A DNA stretch of 64,000 nt from Phaeodactylibacter sp. (lineage in GTDB: Bacteria > Bacteroidota > Bacteroidia > Chitinophagales > Saprospiraceae). The position numbers and the translations under genes are program-made. Positions 31,654 to 40,886 of the stretch are shown here, one piece after another (position 1 is the first letter of the stretch; every line of letters starts with the position of its first letter). Where the stretch lies: contig NZ_JALEGS010000035.1 in NCBI RefSeq assembly GCF_022763345.1, positions 1 through 64,000 on the forward strand, in the 5' to 3' direction. The notes beneath the pieces were generated by a model. It made no database searches, was not told the origin of the DNA, and was given only the letters and a program-made list of their open reading frames with translations.

Positions 31654-34600
31654 CTAATTCCAATAATTGGCAAGTAATTCTGCCTGCTTAAGAACTGTTT
31701 CTGTAGCCTTTGCCTGCTTATCGGGAGGGTAGCCGTATTTCCTCAAGGTGCGCTTGACAAGTACTCGAAGCTTTGCTCTGACACTTTCTTTAATAGTCCA
31801 GTCTATTGTAGCATTTCTCCTAACCTTTTCGACTAGCTCTCTGGCAATATCACGTAGGGTGTCATCTCCTAATACCTTTACGGAACTATCATTTATCTCT
31901 AGCGCATCATAGAAAGCAAGCTCGTCTTCTGACAAATTAAGTTTTTCGCCTCTTCGTTCAGCGTCCTTAATCTCTTTAGCAAGTTTAATAAGCTCCTGAA
32001 TAACTTCAGCAGCGGTAAGAACCTTATTCTGGTATTTCTTAATTGAGTTCTCTAGCATATCAGAAAGAGACTTACTCTGGATGAGGTTCTTCTTCGCCCT
32101 AACTTTTATCTCATCGTTAAGAAGTTTTCTGAGTGTTTCCAAAGCAACATTCTGATGTTGCATCCCTTTAATTTCCATTAGGAAATCGTCTGATAATATT
32201 GATATGTCAGGCTTTTTGATACCAGCAGCATCAAATACGTCGATAACTTTTTCCGAGACTAAAGCCTTATCAATAACTTGCTTAATAGCGGTCTCGATTT
32301 CCTCATTCGACTTGCCTTGTCCAGTTGCGTCAAACTTTGCGAGTCTTGCCTTTACAGCCTGAAAGAAAGCAACCTCATCCTTTGCGTCCATTGCCTGCTC
32401 ATGGGGAATAGCAAGCGCGAACGCTTTTGATAATGCCGTCACCTCATCAAGGTATCTTTTCTTACCATCTTCAAGTGATAAGATATGTTCCTCGGCAGCA
32501 AGAATGAGAGAAAGCTTTTGTGAAGTTTCAGCAGCAAAGTACTCCTCATAAGGAAAGCCGTAGAACATTTGAGAAACGACTTCTATCTTCTCAAGCATCA
32601 GTTCAACAGCCTGTTCCTGTGCAATCGTTGGGTCTCCTTTTCCACCACTTTCTGAATAGAAAGCAAGAGCCTTTTTAAGATCAGATGCAATCCCCAGATA
32701 GTCAACAACAAGTCCGCCGGGTTTATCTTTGTAGACTCTGTTTACTCGGGCAATAGCTTGCATTAAGTTATGCCCTTTCATCGGCTTATCTATGTACAAG
32801 GTGTGCATAGAAGGAGCGTCAAATCCGGTAAGCCACATATCTCTTACTATAACCAGCTTTAGCTCATCAGCATTATCCTTCATCCGATCAGCTAATACTC
32901 TCCTTTGCTGTTTGGTCGTATGATGTTTTGCCATCTTTGGGCCATCTGAAGAAGAGGCAGTCATAATCACCTTTATTACCCCCTTATCTAGGTCGTCGCT
33001 ATGCCATTCCGGTTTGAGTTCAATAATTGCTTCATATAAGTCAACGGCAATCCTTCTGGACATCGACACGATCATTCCTTTCCCTTCAAAGACTTCCTGT
33101 CTTTGCTCAAAATGGTAAACTATGTCCTTGGCAATATTCTTGACGCGCTGCTCACTCCCAACAAGAGCTTCAAGCTGAGTCCATTTTGCTTTGGCCTTTT
33201 GGGTTTCAGATAGTTCATCTAATTCCTCATCCAATTCCTTTACCAGCTCTTTTCCTTCATCAGTTAAGGACACTTTAGCTAAACGGCTCTCATAATAGAT
33301 ACGGACAGTCGCACCATCGTCAACAGCCTGGGCAATATCGTATATGTCAACATAGTCCCCGAAAACCGCAGGAGTATTTACGTCCGAGCTTTCGATAGGT
33401 GTACCGGTGAATCCTAGATAGGTGGCATTTGGAAGAGCATCTCTCAAGTATTTAGCGAAGCCATATACAACCTTCTGACCGATGACTTTTCCTTGGTCAT
33501 CTTTTTCATCTACAGTTTTTGCCTTGAAACCATACTGCGTTCGGTGTGCTTCATCGGCTATAACAATAATGTTCTTCCTATCAGACAACTGCTCATAGAC
33601 GTTCCCTTCCTCCGGTTGGAACTTCTGAATGGTTGTAAATACTACGCCACCAGAAGCGACCTTTAGCAAAGTTTTCAGATGATCTCTATTGTCAGCTTGT
33701 ATTGGGTCTTGTCTAAGTAATTGAGTAGATGAAGCAAAAGTATCAAAGAGCTGATCGTCTAGATCGTTCCGGTCAGTAATGACCAAAATTGTGGGGTTAT
33801 CGAGCTTTAGAACAATCTTTCCGGTATAAAACACCATCGACAAAGACTTCCCGGAACCTTGAGTATGCCACACTACTCCACCTTTGCCATCACCATTAGC
33901 AGCGGCAGCCTCTTGTGTGCTCACGACAGCTTTATTTACAGCGTAGTACTGATGGTAGGCAGCAAGTTTCTTGACTGTCTCTATGGAAGTAATACCCGTC
34001 TTAGCATTTATCTTTTTGGATTTTTCAAAAACGATAAAGTGTCTGACAAGATCGAGAAGGGTTCTCTTGTTCAGCATCCCTTTAATAAGGGTTTCTAGCT
34101 GACTGACTAGATGAGAGGCTTCAGCTTTACCGTCAGAAGACTTCCAGGACATGAAGCGAGTAAATCCTGCTGAAAGCGATCCGGCTCTAGCCTCTAAACC
34201 ATCAGATATTACCGTAAAGGCATTATAGGTAAAGAGGCTAGGGATTGTTTCCTTGTAAGTCTGGAACTGCCTGAAAGCTGATTTAATTGTGGCGTTTTCA
34301 TCCGCAGCATTCTTTAGCTCTATTACTACAAGGGGAATACCGTTCACAAAGAGAATGACATCAGGTCTTTTATTAGTGTTATTCTCAATTACCGTGAACT
34401 GATTGGCTACTACAAACTCGTTATTTTCAGGATTATTAAAATCGATTAGCCATACGTAATCACCTCGTTGGTCTCCGTCTTTTTCGTAAGTAACCTTTAC
34501 TCCCTCAGTCAACAGCCGATGAAATGCCTCATTATCGGTAATAAGTTCTGGCGATTTAAGCCGTTGAATTTGTTTGATCGCATCTTGCTGTGCATCATAA

Positions 34601-34788
34601 GGAACTTTGGAGTTTATTCTACCAACTGCCTTCTGAAGGCGGTCTAAGAGTAATACTTCTTCGTAACTTGATCTTTCTGGATTGTCTCCGTCCGGAGCAA
34701 TCTCAGGAGCATAGACATACTGATAGCCTAGGTTCTCTAGTAACTCTATAGAGAAATTCTCAATGATATTTTCAGTAATCTTGCTCAT
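31654..34788 (-). CDS. hsdR: type I restriction endonuclease subunit R
   Basis: 1044 residues, normal for HsdR. N-terminal PD-ExK nuclease (about 145-165: PDVILFVNGIPLVVIELKNA), Walker A TQGSGKS (about 306-312), DEAH box (about 411-415), and SF2 motifs such as GFTGTPIE and AIARVNRVY, then helical C-terminal parts. It translocates DNA and cuts far from the recognition site. The start overlaps the Abi_C stop by 4 bases (ATGA). Confidence 0.96.
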   Translation of the reverse strand: MSKITENIIENFSIELLENLGYQYVYAPEIAPDGDNPERSSYEEVLLLDRLQKAVGRINSKVPYDAQQDAIKQIQRLKSPELITDNEAFHRLLTEGVKVTYEKDGDQRGDYVWLIDFNNPENNEFVVANQFTVIENNTNKRPDVILFVNGIPLVVIELKNAADENATIKSAFRQFQTYKETIPSLFTYNAFTVISDGLEARAGSLSAGFTRFMSWKSSDGKAEASHLVSQLETLIKGMLNKRTLLDLVRHFIVFEKSKKINAKTGITSIETVKKLAAYHQYYAVNKAVVSTQEAAAANGDGKGGVVWHTQGSGKSLSMVFYTGKIVLKLDNPTILVITDRNDLDDQLFDTFASSTQLLRQDPIQADNRDHLKTLLKVASGGVVFTTIQKFQPEEGNVYEQLSDRKNIIVIADEAHRTQYGFKAKTVDEKDDQGKVIGQKVVYGFAKYLRDALPNATYLGFTGTPIESSDVNTPAVFGDYVDIYDIAQAVDDGATVRIYYESRLAKVSLTDEGKELVKELDEELDELSETQKAKAKWTQLEALVGSEQRVKNIAKDIVYHFEQRQEVFEGKGMIVSMSRRIAVDLYEAIIELKPEWHSDDLDKGVIKVIMTASSSDGPKMAKHHTTKQQRRVLADRMKDNADELKLVIVRDMWLTGFDAPSMHTLYIDKPMKGHNLMQAIARVNRVYKDKPGGLVVDYLGIASDLKKALAFYSESGGKGDPTIAQEQAVELMLEKIEVVSQMFYGFPYEEYFAAETSQKLSLILAAEEHILSLEDGKKRYLDEVTALSKAFALAIPHEQAMDAKDEVAFFQAVKARLAKFDATGQGKSNEEIETAIKQVIDKALVSEKVIDVFDAAGIKKPDISILSDDFLMEIKGMQHQNVALETLRKLLNDEIKVRAKKNLIQSKSLSDMLENSIKKYQNKVLTAAEVIQELIKLAKEIKDAERRGEKLNLSEDELAFYDALEINDSSVKVLGDDTLRDIARELVEKVRRNATIDWTIKESVRAKLRVLVKRTLRKYGYPPDKQAKATETVLKQAELLANYWN

Positions 34789-35432
34789 TCTTCTTCATCC
34801 GTAAGGAATGCTTTATATTCAGTTAGATATGCGCTGTCGTCAACATTAAAAAGTATTTCACTGGCCGTGTAGGAATATAGTCCCATCTGAAATTCTCCGT
34901 AAAGCTCATCCCAAAACAGGTTGAAATCCTCACAATCTAAGTAATCCACTTTGTCTTCCGGTGATTCAGCAACAAGTCTAGGATTCTCATTTTCAAAGTT
35001 ACGTATTAAAAAACAGGCTACAATCGCTGTAGTCTCTATCAAAAATTCTTTAGTCAGCTCATCGATTCGATCATTACGCTGTTCAATTTCCTCTAAAGTT
35101 CGTCCATGTGCAGTAGCACCTATTTCATTTCTTAAGTTACCCATCTGCTGCCCGATAGTAGCTAAGGCTGATGATACTTGAGTAACTAGATCAGTCTTTG
35201 TATAGCCGAGAGCCGCGAAGGCATTCTTAAGAACACTATTGACACTGGCTGTAGCGCTTAGTTCTACCTGCTTCTGAGAGCAAATCTCTTTTCCAATAGA
35301 CTCTAACAAAGCCTTTGCGTTTTCAGCGGATTGACTGAAGTCACTTTCCAAGTAGGTTTCTATTCTTAAAACATACTCTTCTAAGGGTTGCCACCTGCCA
35401 TATTGTTCAATGAGACCTTTTAGCTTTATCAT
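34785..35432 (-). CDS. Abi_C-domain abortive-infection-like protein
   Basis: 215 residues. The middle holds the Abi_C signature: helix TVTQVSSALATIGQQMGNLRNEIGATAHGR (RN.G..AHG form), followed by a helical end. Such proteins occur in abortive infection systems and inside type I R-M operons. It is placed between hsdS (12-base gap) and hsdR (4-base overlap), so it is made together with the restriction enzyme; it may act if restriction fails. This role is inferred. Confidence 0.75.
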   Translation of the reverse strand: MIKLKGLIEQYGRWQPLEEYVLRIETYLESDFSQSAENAKALLESIGKEICSQKQVELSATASVNSVLKNAFAALGYTKTDLVTQVSSALATIGQQMGNLRNEIGATAHGRTLEEIEQRNDRIDELTKEFLIETTAIVACFLIRNFENENPRLVAESPEDKVDYLDCEDFNLFWDELYGEFQMGLYSYTASEILFNVDDSAYLTEYKAFLTDEEE

Positions 35433-35444
35433 AGGAACACGGGA

Positions 35445-36590
35445 TTAGGTTACCTTTATGTCTCCACTAATCAATTTAGATAGAAGAGTGTTTCTTAGTT
35501 TCTCCAAGGTTTGCATTTGAGTCTTGTTTTGATTAATTTTTTCCAAACTTGGCCTAATAATCCCAGAAAACTCAATAGCTTTATTTTTGTTAGGAATAGA
35601 AAATTCTACATTTAGCATCACGCTCGGTCTAACTCGCTGATGACTACCACTAGTACCAGAGGCTGCCATCTCTAACTCAGACGTAACTGCATCTGATTTG
35701 AATAAATAATACAAAAAAGGAAATACGTCTAGATTCTTGGGTTTGAATACCTGAAACTCAGTTGAGCAAATCGAATTTGGTTCAACGCTCCCATAAATAG
35801 GCCAAACTCTTGGGAAACGAGGGTTTAACTTAGAAACAAGAATTGTATTAGATGTTACCTGATATTTACTACTTCTAATTTCTGATCCTAACTCCAAATT
35901 CGGCTCGCCTCCGTTATCGTATGCTGGAATGCTATAATGTGAAAACAAGACATCTGGGTTAGAGGACGGTGATACGCTATTTTTTAGATGAATTACATAC
36001 TCTTTTATTCTATGTGTTTCCCAACTGTCATCGGAGGGATCGACGAACCAATGTCTAAAGAGATTGCCTGCGATCAACTCTAAAGTAATATTTTGATTAT
36101 ATAGTAAATTCAGTTTTTGATCTAGACTACTTAGAATAGATGAAATACTTTCTTGTTCTGAGAGTGGAGGAATATTTATTTTAAGTCCCTCTAATTGACT
36201 TTTTGAAACGTTAGGAAAAGTTGACCCTGTAGCACTGTTTAATAGTACCGGCAGATTATATTCTATTACTGCCCTAAGAAAGTACTTATATTTTATTCCT
36301 TTTTTATGTCTGATTGCAGCTAACCCTCTTCCGATAGCATATTTTTTATCCGACCAGTTCATCCTACCTGTGGTCGATCCCCTAACGCAGAATAAAATAT
36401 CATTCGGAACGCTATACTTTTTAGCATCAGTTGTGAATTGAATCGCCTCTGGATTCTTAATTCCAAACTCCGTGGGCCCATTAAGCAAGGGTGTCCCGAC
36501 TCCCTCTCTATTGCACGTATGCCCTTTAGGAGACTGCCCCATTTCTATCTCAGCAATATCCTGTAGAGAGCCTTCTTCCCAATCACTCAT
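35445..36590 (-). CDS. hsdS: type I restriction specificity subunit S
   Basis: 381 residues from the ATG at 36590, which overlaps the hsdM stop by 8 bases; a longer frame to 36617 is rejected for that reason. Two target-recognition domains are separated and followed by conserved helices ([24 protein letters not shown] and a second at the end, [28 protein letters not shown]). Each TRD reads one half of the bipartite site, here unknown. Confidence 0.93.
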   Translation of the reverse strand: MSDWEEGSLQDIAEIEMGQSPKGHTCNREGVGTPLLNGPTEFGIKNPEAIQFTTDAKKYSVPNDILFCVRGSTTGRMNWSDKKYAIGRGLAAIRHKKGIKYKYFLRAVIEYNLPVLLNSATGSTFPNVSKSQLEGLKINIPPLSEQESISSILSSLDQKLNLLYNQNITLELIAGNLFRHWFVDPSDDSWETHRIKEYVIHLKNSVSPSSNPDVLFSHYSIPAYDNGGEPNLELGSEIRSSKYQVTSNTILVSKLNPRFPRVWPIYGSVEPNSICSTEFQVFKPKNLDVFPFLYYLFKSDAVTSELEMAASGTSGSHQRVRPSVMLNVEFSIPNKNKAIEFSGIIRPSLEKINQNKTQMQTLEKLRNTLLSKLISGDIKVT

Positions 36591-38130
36591 TGACTTTAAT
36601 CTTTTTAAGGTTAGCAATGATTATTTCATTGAGCTTTTCCTCTTCTTGAATTTGTTCTTCGAACTCCTTTTTAAGAGATAAGAATCTTTCGTTAAAATCA
36701 AATTCATCATCATCATCTGGTATCCCTATATATCTTCCAGGAGTAAGAACGTACTCGAATTCTTTTATCTTTTCAATAGATGCAGAGCTGCAAAACCCTG
36801 GAATATCTTTGTAATCACCATCTAGCCGCTTCCAATTATGATATGTCTCGGCAACTTTTCCAATATCTGCTTCGGAAAACTCACGAGTACGACGATTAAT
36901 TAGATAACCTAAATTTCTAGCATCTATAAAAAGGACTTCATCTTTTCTATCTCTATACTTTCCATTTGATCGATTTCTACTAAGAAACCATAGTGAAGCA
37001 GGTATTTGGGTGTTTAAGAAAAGCTTGGTTGGCAAATTCACTATGCAATCAATTAGACCCTCATCAATAAGTGTTTTCCTAATTTTATCTTCTCCTCCCG
37101 TGTTTGAAGTCAAAGCTCCCTTAGCAAGAACAAATCCAGCTAAACCACTTGGGGAAAGATGATATAAGAAGTGTTGAACCCAAGCAAAGTTAGCGTTTCC
37201 TGTAGGCGGAATACCATATTGCCACCTGCCATCTTTTCGAAGTAAATCGCCACTCCAATCGCTAATATTGAAGGGAGGGTTTGCAATAATATAATCCGCT
37301 TTCAGGTCTTTATGGGCATCGTTGAGAAAAGACCCCTCATTATTCCACTTCACTTGGGAACTATCAATTCCTCTAATTGCTAAGTTCATTTTGCATAGTC
37401 TCCAAGTGGTGAGATTACTCTCCTGCCCATAGATTGAAATATCGTTTATCTTTCCTTGATGTTCAGTCACAAACTTTTCCGACTGAACAAACATCCCTCC
37501 TGATCCACAACAAGGATCAAAAACTCTACCCTTGTAAGGTTCCAGCATTTCAACCAAGAGTTCTACTACACTTCTTGGAGTATAGAACTGGCCTCCCTTT
37601 TTACCTTCGGCAAGAGCAAACTGTCCGAGAAAATATTCAAAAACATGACCTAAAACATCAGCACTTCTAGACTTTGCATCTCCTAGGGCTATATTACTTA
37701 TTAAGTCAATTAGCCCTCCTAGACTTGTAGGATCTAAGTTTTGCCTCGCATATATCTTTGGTAGAACGCCTTTTAGAGAAGGGTTATCCTTTTCTATAGC
37801 AACCATTGCATCATCAATAACCTTTCCAATATCCGGCTGCTTTCCCTTTGACCGTATAAAATTCCACCTCGCTGACATGGGTACGAAAAAGACATTTTCG
37901 GCCTTATATTCATCCTTGTCTTCGGGGTCTGCCCCTTCATAAATTCCTTCCCCTTTCTTAAGCTTATCATATAGCTCTTCGAAAGCATCAGATATGTACT
38001 TCAAAAAAATGAGGCCTAGAACCACATGTTTATACTCAGCAGCATCAATGTTTTTCCTTAACTTATCCGCAGCCTTCCAGAGCTGTTGCTCAAGCGACTC
38101 AAGTTTGTCGTCAGTTTTGTTTTTTGCCAT
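36583..38130 (-). CDS. hsdM: type I DNA methyltransferase subunit M
   Basis: 515 residues from ATG 38130 (AAAGAAGAC just upstream); a start at 38196 would add 22 residues. N-terminal HsdM_N domain ([17 protein letters not shown]), SAM-binding PCCGSGGMF (about 206), and catalytic NPPF (about 285) for N6-adenine methylation. First gene of the minus-strand operon hsdM-hsdS-Abi_C-hsdR-mrr. Confidence 0.95.
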   Translation of the reverse strand: MAKNKTDDKLESLEQQLWKAADKLRKNIDAAEYKHVVLGLIFLKYISDAFEELYDKLKKGEGIYEGADPEDKDEYKAENVFFVPMSARWNFIRSKGKQPDIGKVIDDAMVAIEKDNPSLKGVLPKIYARQNLDPTSLGGLIDLISNIALGDAKSRSADVLGHVFEYFLGQFALAEGKKGGQFYTPRSVVELLVEMLEPYKGRVFDPCCGSGGMFVQSEKFVTEHQGKINDISIYGQESNLTTWRLCKMNLAIRGIDSSQVKWNNEGSFLNDAHKDLKADYIIANPPFNISDWSGDLLRKDGRWQYGIPPTGNANFAWVQHFLYHLSPSGLAGFVLAKGALTSNTGGEDKIRKTLIDEGLIDCIVNLPTKLFLNTQIPASLWFLSRNRSNGKYRDRKDEVLFIDARNLGYLINRRTREFSEADIGKVAETYHNWKRLDGDYKDIPGFCSSASIEKIKEFEYVLTPGRYIGIPDDDDEFDFNERFLSLKKEFEEQIQEEEKLNEIIIANLKKIKVNE

Positions 38131-38279
38131 GTCTTCTTTAAATTCAAGAATGATCTCAGAAACATTTATCTCTTCTTCAGTATCTAATTCAGTCAAAACT
38201 TAGCTCCTAGTAAATTTGATAGATGCTTCTGTTATAGGATGTATCAGCAAAAATGTTAAATTTTTTCGCAAATTGCCAA

Positions 38280-39974
38280 TCAGGCTTCTTCTGTCTCCTC
38301 GACATCTTCGTAAACCTCTAGTTCTTCTGCATCTTGTTCTTGCTTAATTATAAAGGCGTCCAGAGCTTTAGTTATGCGACTGAGTCGATTATCAAAGAAT
38401 TTAGCGAAGTCATTCTCCCAAATGCCATCTTCTTCAATATCAATGAAGTGAGTCTTCATAGTAGATGCTAACTCTGGGTTTTTATCAGCAAATACAGTCA
38501 TGTATTTGGCAGGAGCCTTTGCTCTGATCGTATTCTTATTGAGGTAGCCATCTACGATGGTGATGTTCACAATGTGGTTAACGAAAAAGTAATCAGAATC
38601 CGAGTTCTTCTCCATCCATGATTTTGGAAAGAAGTGATGATAGTTTCTACTGGAAGCAATCTTTAGCCAGCTATTGTCGATAATAACATCGAGGTTGTTA
38701 TCAAAAGACTTTGGCTTTTGCTTTGCATACAAACATAGAATAGCTTTGATGAAGGACTTGCCCGTACTGAAATGACCGTTGCCTTCCACGAATTCTTCAT
38801 TGACTGTGACTGACCATTCATACTTTGGAAGCTCTCCTGTGATAATCTTATCGATTTTTTCGATGTCCTTAGCCAACTTACTTTCAACGCCCGACGAATA
38901 CCGAAATCCAAGAGAAGCGCGCCAGAAGAAATCTTCAAGGCGTTTCTTCATTTCACCGCTAGGATTCTTTTTATGACGGTGGAAAAAGTAGGCAAATGGT
39001 ACTATCAGTGCATTATAAGGAAGGATACGTCCAACAGCAATTCCATAGCTTCTGAAAAAGTCGATACTACTCTTAATACACTCCGTTGCATCTTCCCAAA
39101 TCTCAATAAACCTCATTTTGTCGAGCTTGAGAATCGACTTCCGTGTGCAGTCTTTTTCTAACAAGATGGCAACCACTTGAAGGATAGTTGCCGACGGGAC
39201 AGTCTCGTAATGACATGCCTTTAGCTCATTAGTAAGGGCTTCGTACTTTTCAGCCAGATCGAACACTTTCTGTTGCTCTTCGCCTTCTTCAAGGTCAAAG
39301 ATATGGTAGGTCTTGGCTACCATAATTTCAAAAAGTGTAAGTGCTTTTCCTCCAACATTCAATCGGGTGAATACTTCAGTAGCAACATCTATCGGAGCAT
39401 TCTTCAGGTTGATGACCGAGAAATTATAGGATTGAATGGCTTCTTTGTATCGTTTCAGAATGGAATGACGTTCTCTAGGGTATTTTGCTAAAAGCATAAA
39501 ATCACCCTCCATCAAGTCGGTAAGCCTTATTATGTCGAATTCACCTTTTCCTTCGATTTCGGTGATTACAATTTCATCGCCTTCACTGGCCGTCAAGTCG
39601 ATGTAGATTTCAGAGTAATCAAGCAGCTTATTATTCTCGTCCCGAATTTGAACTCCTTTCATTGCTGCATATAGAGAAGTAAGTCTTTGCTGGCCATCGA
39701 GTACATAGTTAACATACTCTCCATGAGTAGGATCAGGTAATTCGATGCTCCCAAGGTTTCGGACAGAACGTAAACGTTCATTTGTCCGCCAATAAATGAA
39801 TGTGCCAATAGGATACTTTTTGAGAATACTATCAAGCAACTTTGCGGATGCCTTTATCCCCCAAACAAACTTCCTCTGGAATTGTGGGATTTTTACTTGT
39901 CCTGTCTCAATGTCGCTTATCAGGTCTGAATACTTTACTGGAACATTCTCTAGAGATGTCTTAGACTGGGTCAT
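38280..39974 (-). CDS. GmrSD-like DUF262 protein with C-terminal HNH region
   Basis: 564 residues. The N-terminal DUF262 (ParB/Srx-like NTPase) shows the IPQFQRKFVWG and VLDGQQRLTSLYA motifs. The C-terminal part has NYHHFFPKSWMEKN and NHIVNITIVDGYLNKN, resembling the His-Asn-His region of DUF1524 nucleases. GmrSD enzymes restrict DNA with modified (e.g. glucosylated) cytosines. It is about 150 bases from hsdM and may be transcribed separately. The HNH assignment is by eye. Confidence 0.8.
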   Translation of the reverse strand: MTQSKTSLENVPVKYSDLISDIETGQVKIPQFQRKFVWGIKASAKLLDSILKKYPIGTFIYWRTNERLRSVRNLGSIELPDPTHGEYVNYVLDGQQRLTSLYAAMKGVQIRDENNKLLDYSEIYIDLTASEGDEIVITEIEGKGEFDIIRLTDLMEGDFMLLAKYPRERHSILKRYKEAIQSYNFSVINLKNAPIDVATEVFTRLNVGGKALTLFEIMVAKTYHIFDLEEGEEQQKVFDLAEKYEALTNELKACHYETVPSATILQVVAILLEKDCTRKSILKLDKMRFIEIWEDATECIKSSIDFFRSYGIAVGRILPYNALIVPFAYFFHRHKKNPSGEMKKRLEDFFWRASLGFRYSSGVESKLAKDIEKIDKIITGELPKYEWSVTVNEEFVEGNGHFSTGKSFIKAILCLYAKQKPKSFDNNLDVIIDNSWLKIASSRNYHHFFPKSWMEKNSDSDYFFVNHIVNITIVDGYLNKNTIRAKAPAKYMTVFADKNPELASTMKTHFIDIEEDGIWENDFAKFFDNRLSRITKALDAFIIKQEQDAEELEVYEDVEETEEA

Positions 39975-40042
39975 AAAATGCTTATTATTCTGCGCGTATT
40001 AATCTGTTATAGATATACGAGTAAATCTACACAAAAGTTACC

Positions 40043-40603
40043 TTATACTGCTTTCAGGTACTTGTACATTGTGCTTTTGGAAATACTAAGATACCTACAG
40101 ATTTCTGCTACAGACATATCTCCCTTATCGTATAAAGACTTGGCGATTATCGCTTTATCCTGCGCTTCTTTAGAAAGCCCCTTCGGGCGACCACCTTTTC
40201 GCCCTCTGGCACGGGCAGATTCTAGCCCTGCTTTGGTACGCTCACTGATGATGTCACGCTCAAACTCAGCCAGTGCTGCAAATAGATGAAAGGTCAGCTT
40301 GCCTTGTGGAGTAGTTGTATCAATGGAGTCATTGAGTGATTTCAGTCCTGCCCCTTTATCCTGTATCTCGGTAACGAGGTTAACCAGGTCTCGCAGTGAC
40401 CGCCCTAGTCTATCCAGTTTCCATATAATGACAATATCGCCCTTGCGGAGCTGGTCGATCATCCTGCGAAGTTCCGGCCGGTCAGATTTGGCACCGCTGG
40501 CTTTTTCTTCAAAGATGAGTTCGCAGCCTTCTTTCTGCAAGGCATCTTTCTGTAAAGAGAGGTTTTGGTCTTTGGTGCTTACTCTGGCGTATCCGATCTT
40601 CAA
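40043..40603 (-). CDS. serine resolvase/invertase (copy B)
   Basis: 186 residues. Begins MKIGYARVSTKDQNLSLQKDALQKEG with Ser at residue 9, and keeps the same catalytic domain as copy A almost without change. The C-terminal HTH (MSVAEICRYLSISKSTMYKYLKAV) differs and the protein is 14 residues shorter. It lies immediately before its own res site. Confidence 0.93.
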   Translation of the reverse strand: MKIGYARVSTKDQNLSLQKDALQKEGCELIFEEKASGAKSDRPELRRMIDQLRKGDIVIIWKLDRLGRSLRDLVNLVTEIQDKGAGLKSLNDSIDTTTPQGKLTFHLFAALAEFERDIISERTKAGLESARARGRKGGRPKGLSKEAQDKAIIAKSLYDKGDMSVAEICRYLSISKSTMYKYLKAV

Positions 40604-40750
40604 GATAGTGTCTCCTAAAAGGGTTCACTATCGGCTTTATCATACTTTGATAAAGTAGACCAGTTTTTTATACAGCTAATGAAAAGAAAAAAGGAAAATG
40701 GAGTTTGGGGATACGGTGTCCGGTAAAACGGTCGTTTTTTCGGACGGTCT
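40604..40750. other. candidate res site B
   Basis: Matches the res A region, with TTTATCA-N5-TGATAAA at 40636-40654 and a second pair GTCCG...CGGAC (40718-40745) around AAAACG-GT-CGTTTT. It is in direct orientation with res A. Confidence 0.65.
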
Positions 40751-40886
40751 AATAAGAGACCTAACTAGTTGATCACCTTCCAATTCTAGAATATCTTTGC
40801 GATCTCGTTTCTCATAGGATAAAGGTGGAACTAAACTGATAATTACTGCGTATAAAAGACTTAATGGAATTACAATCTTCAAAATT

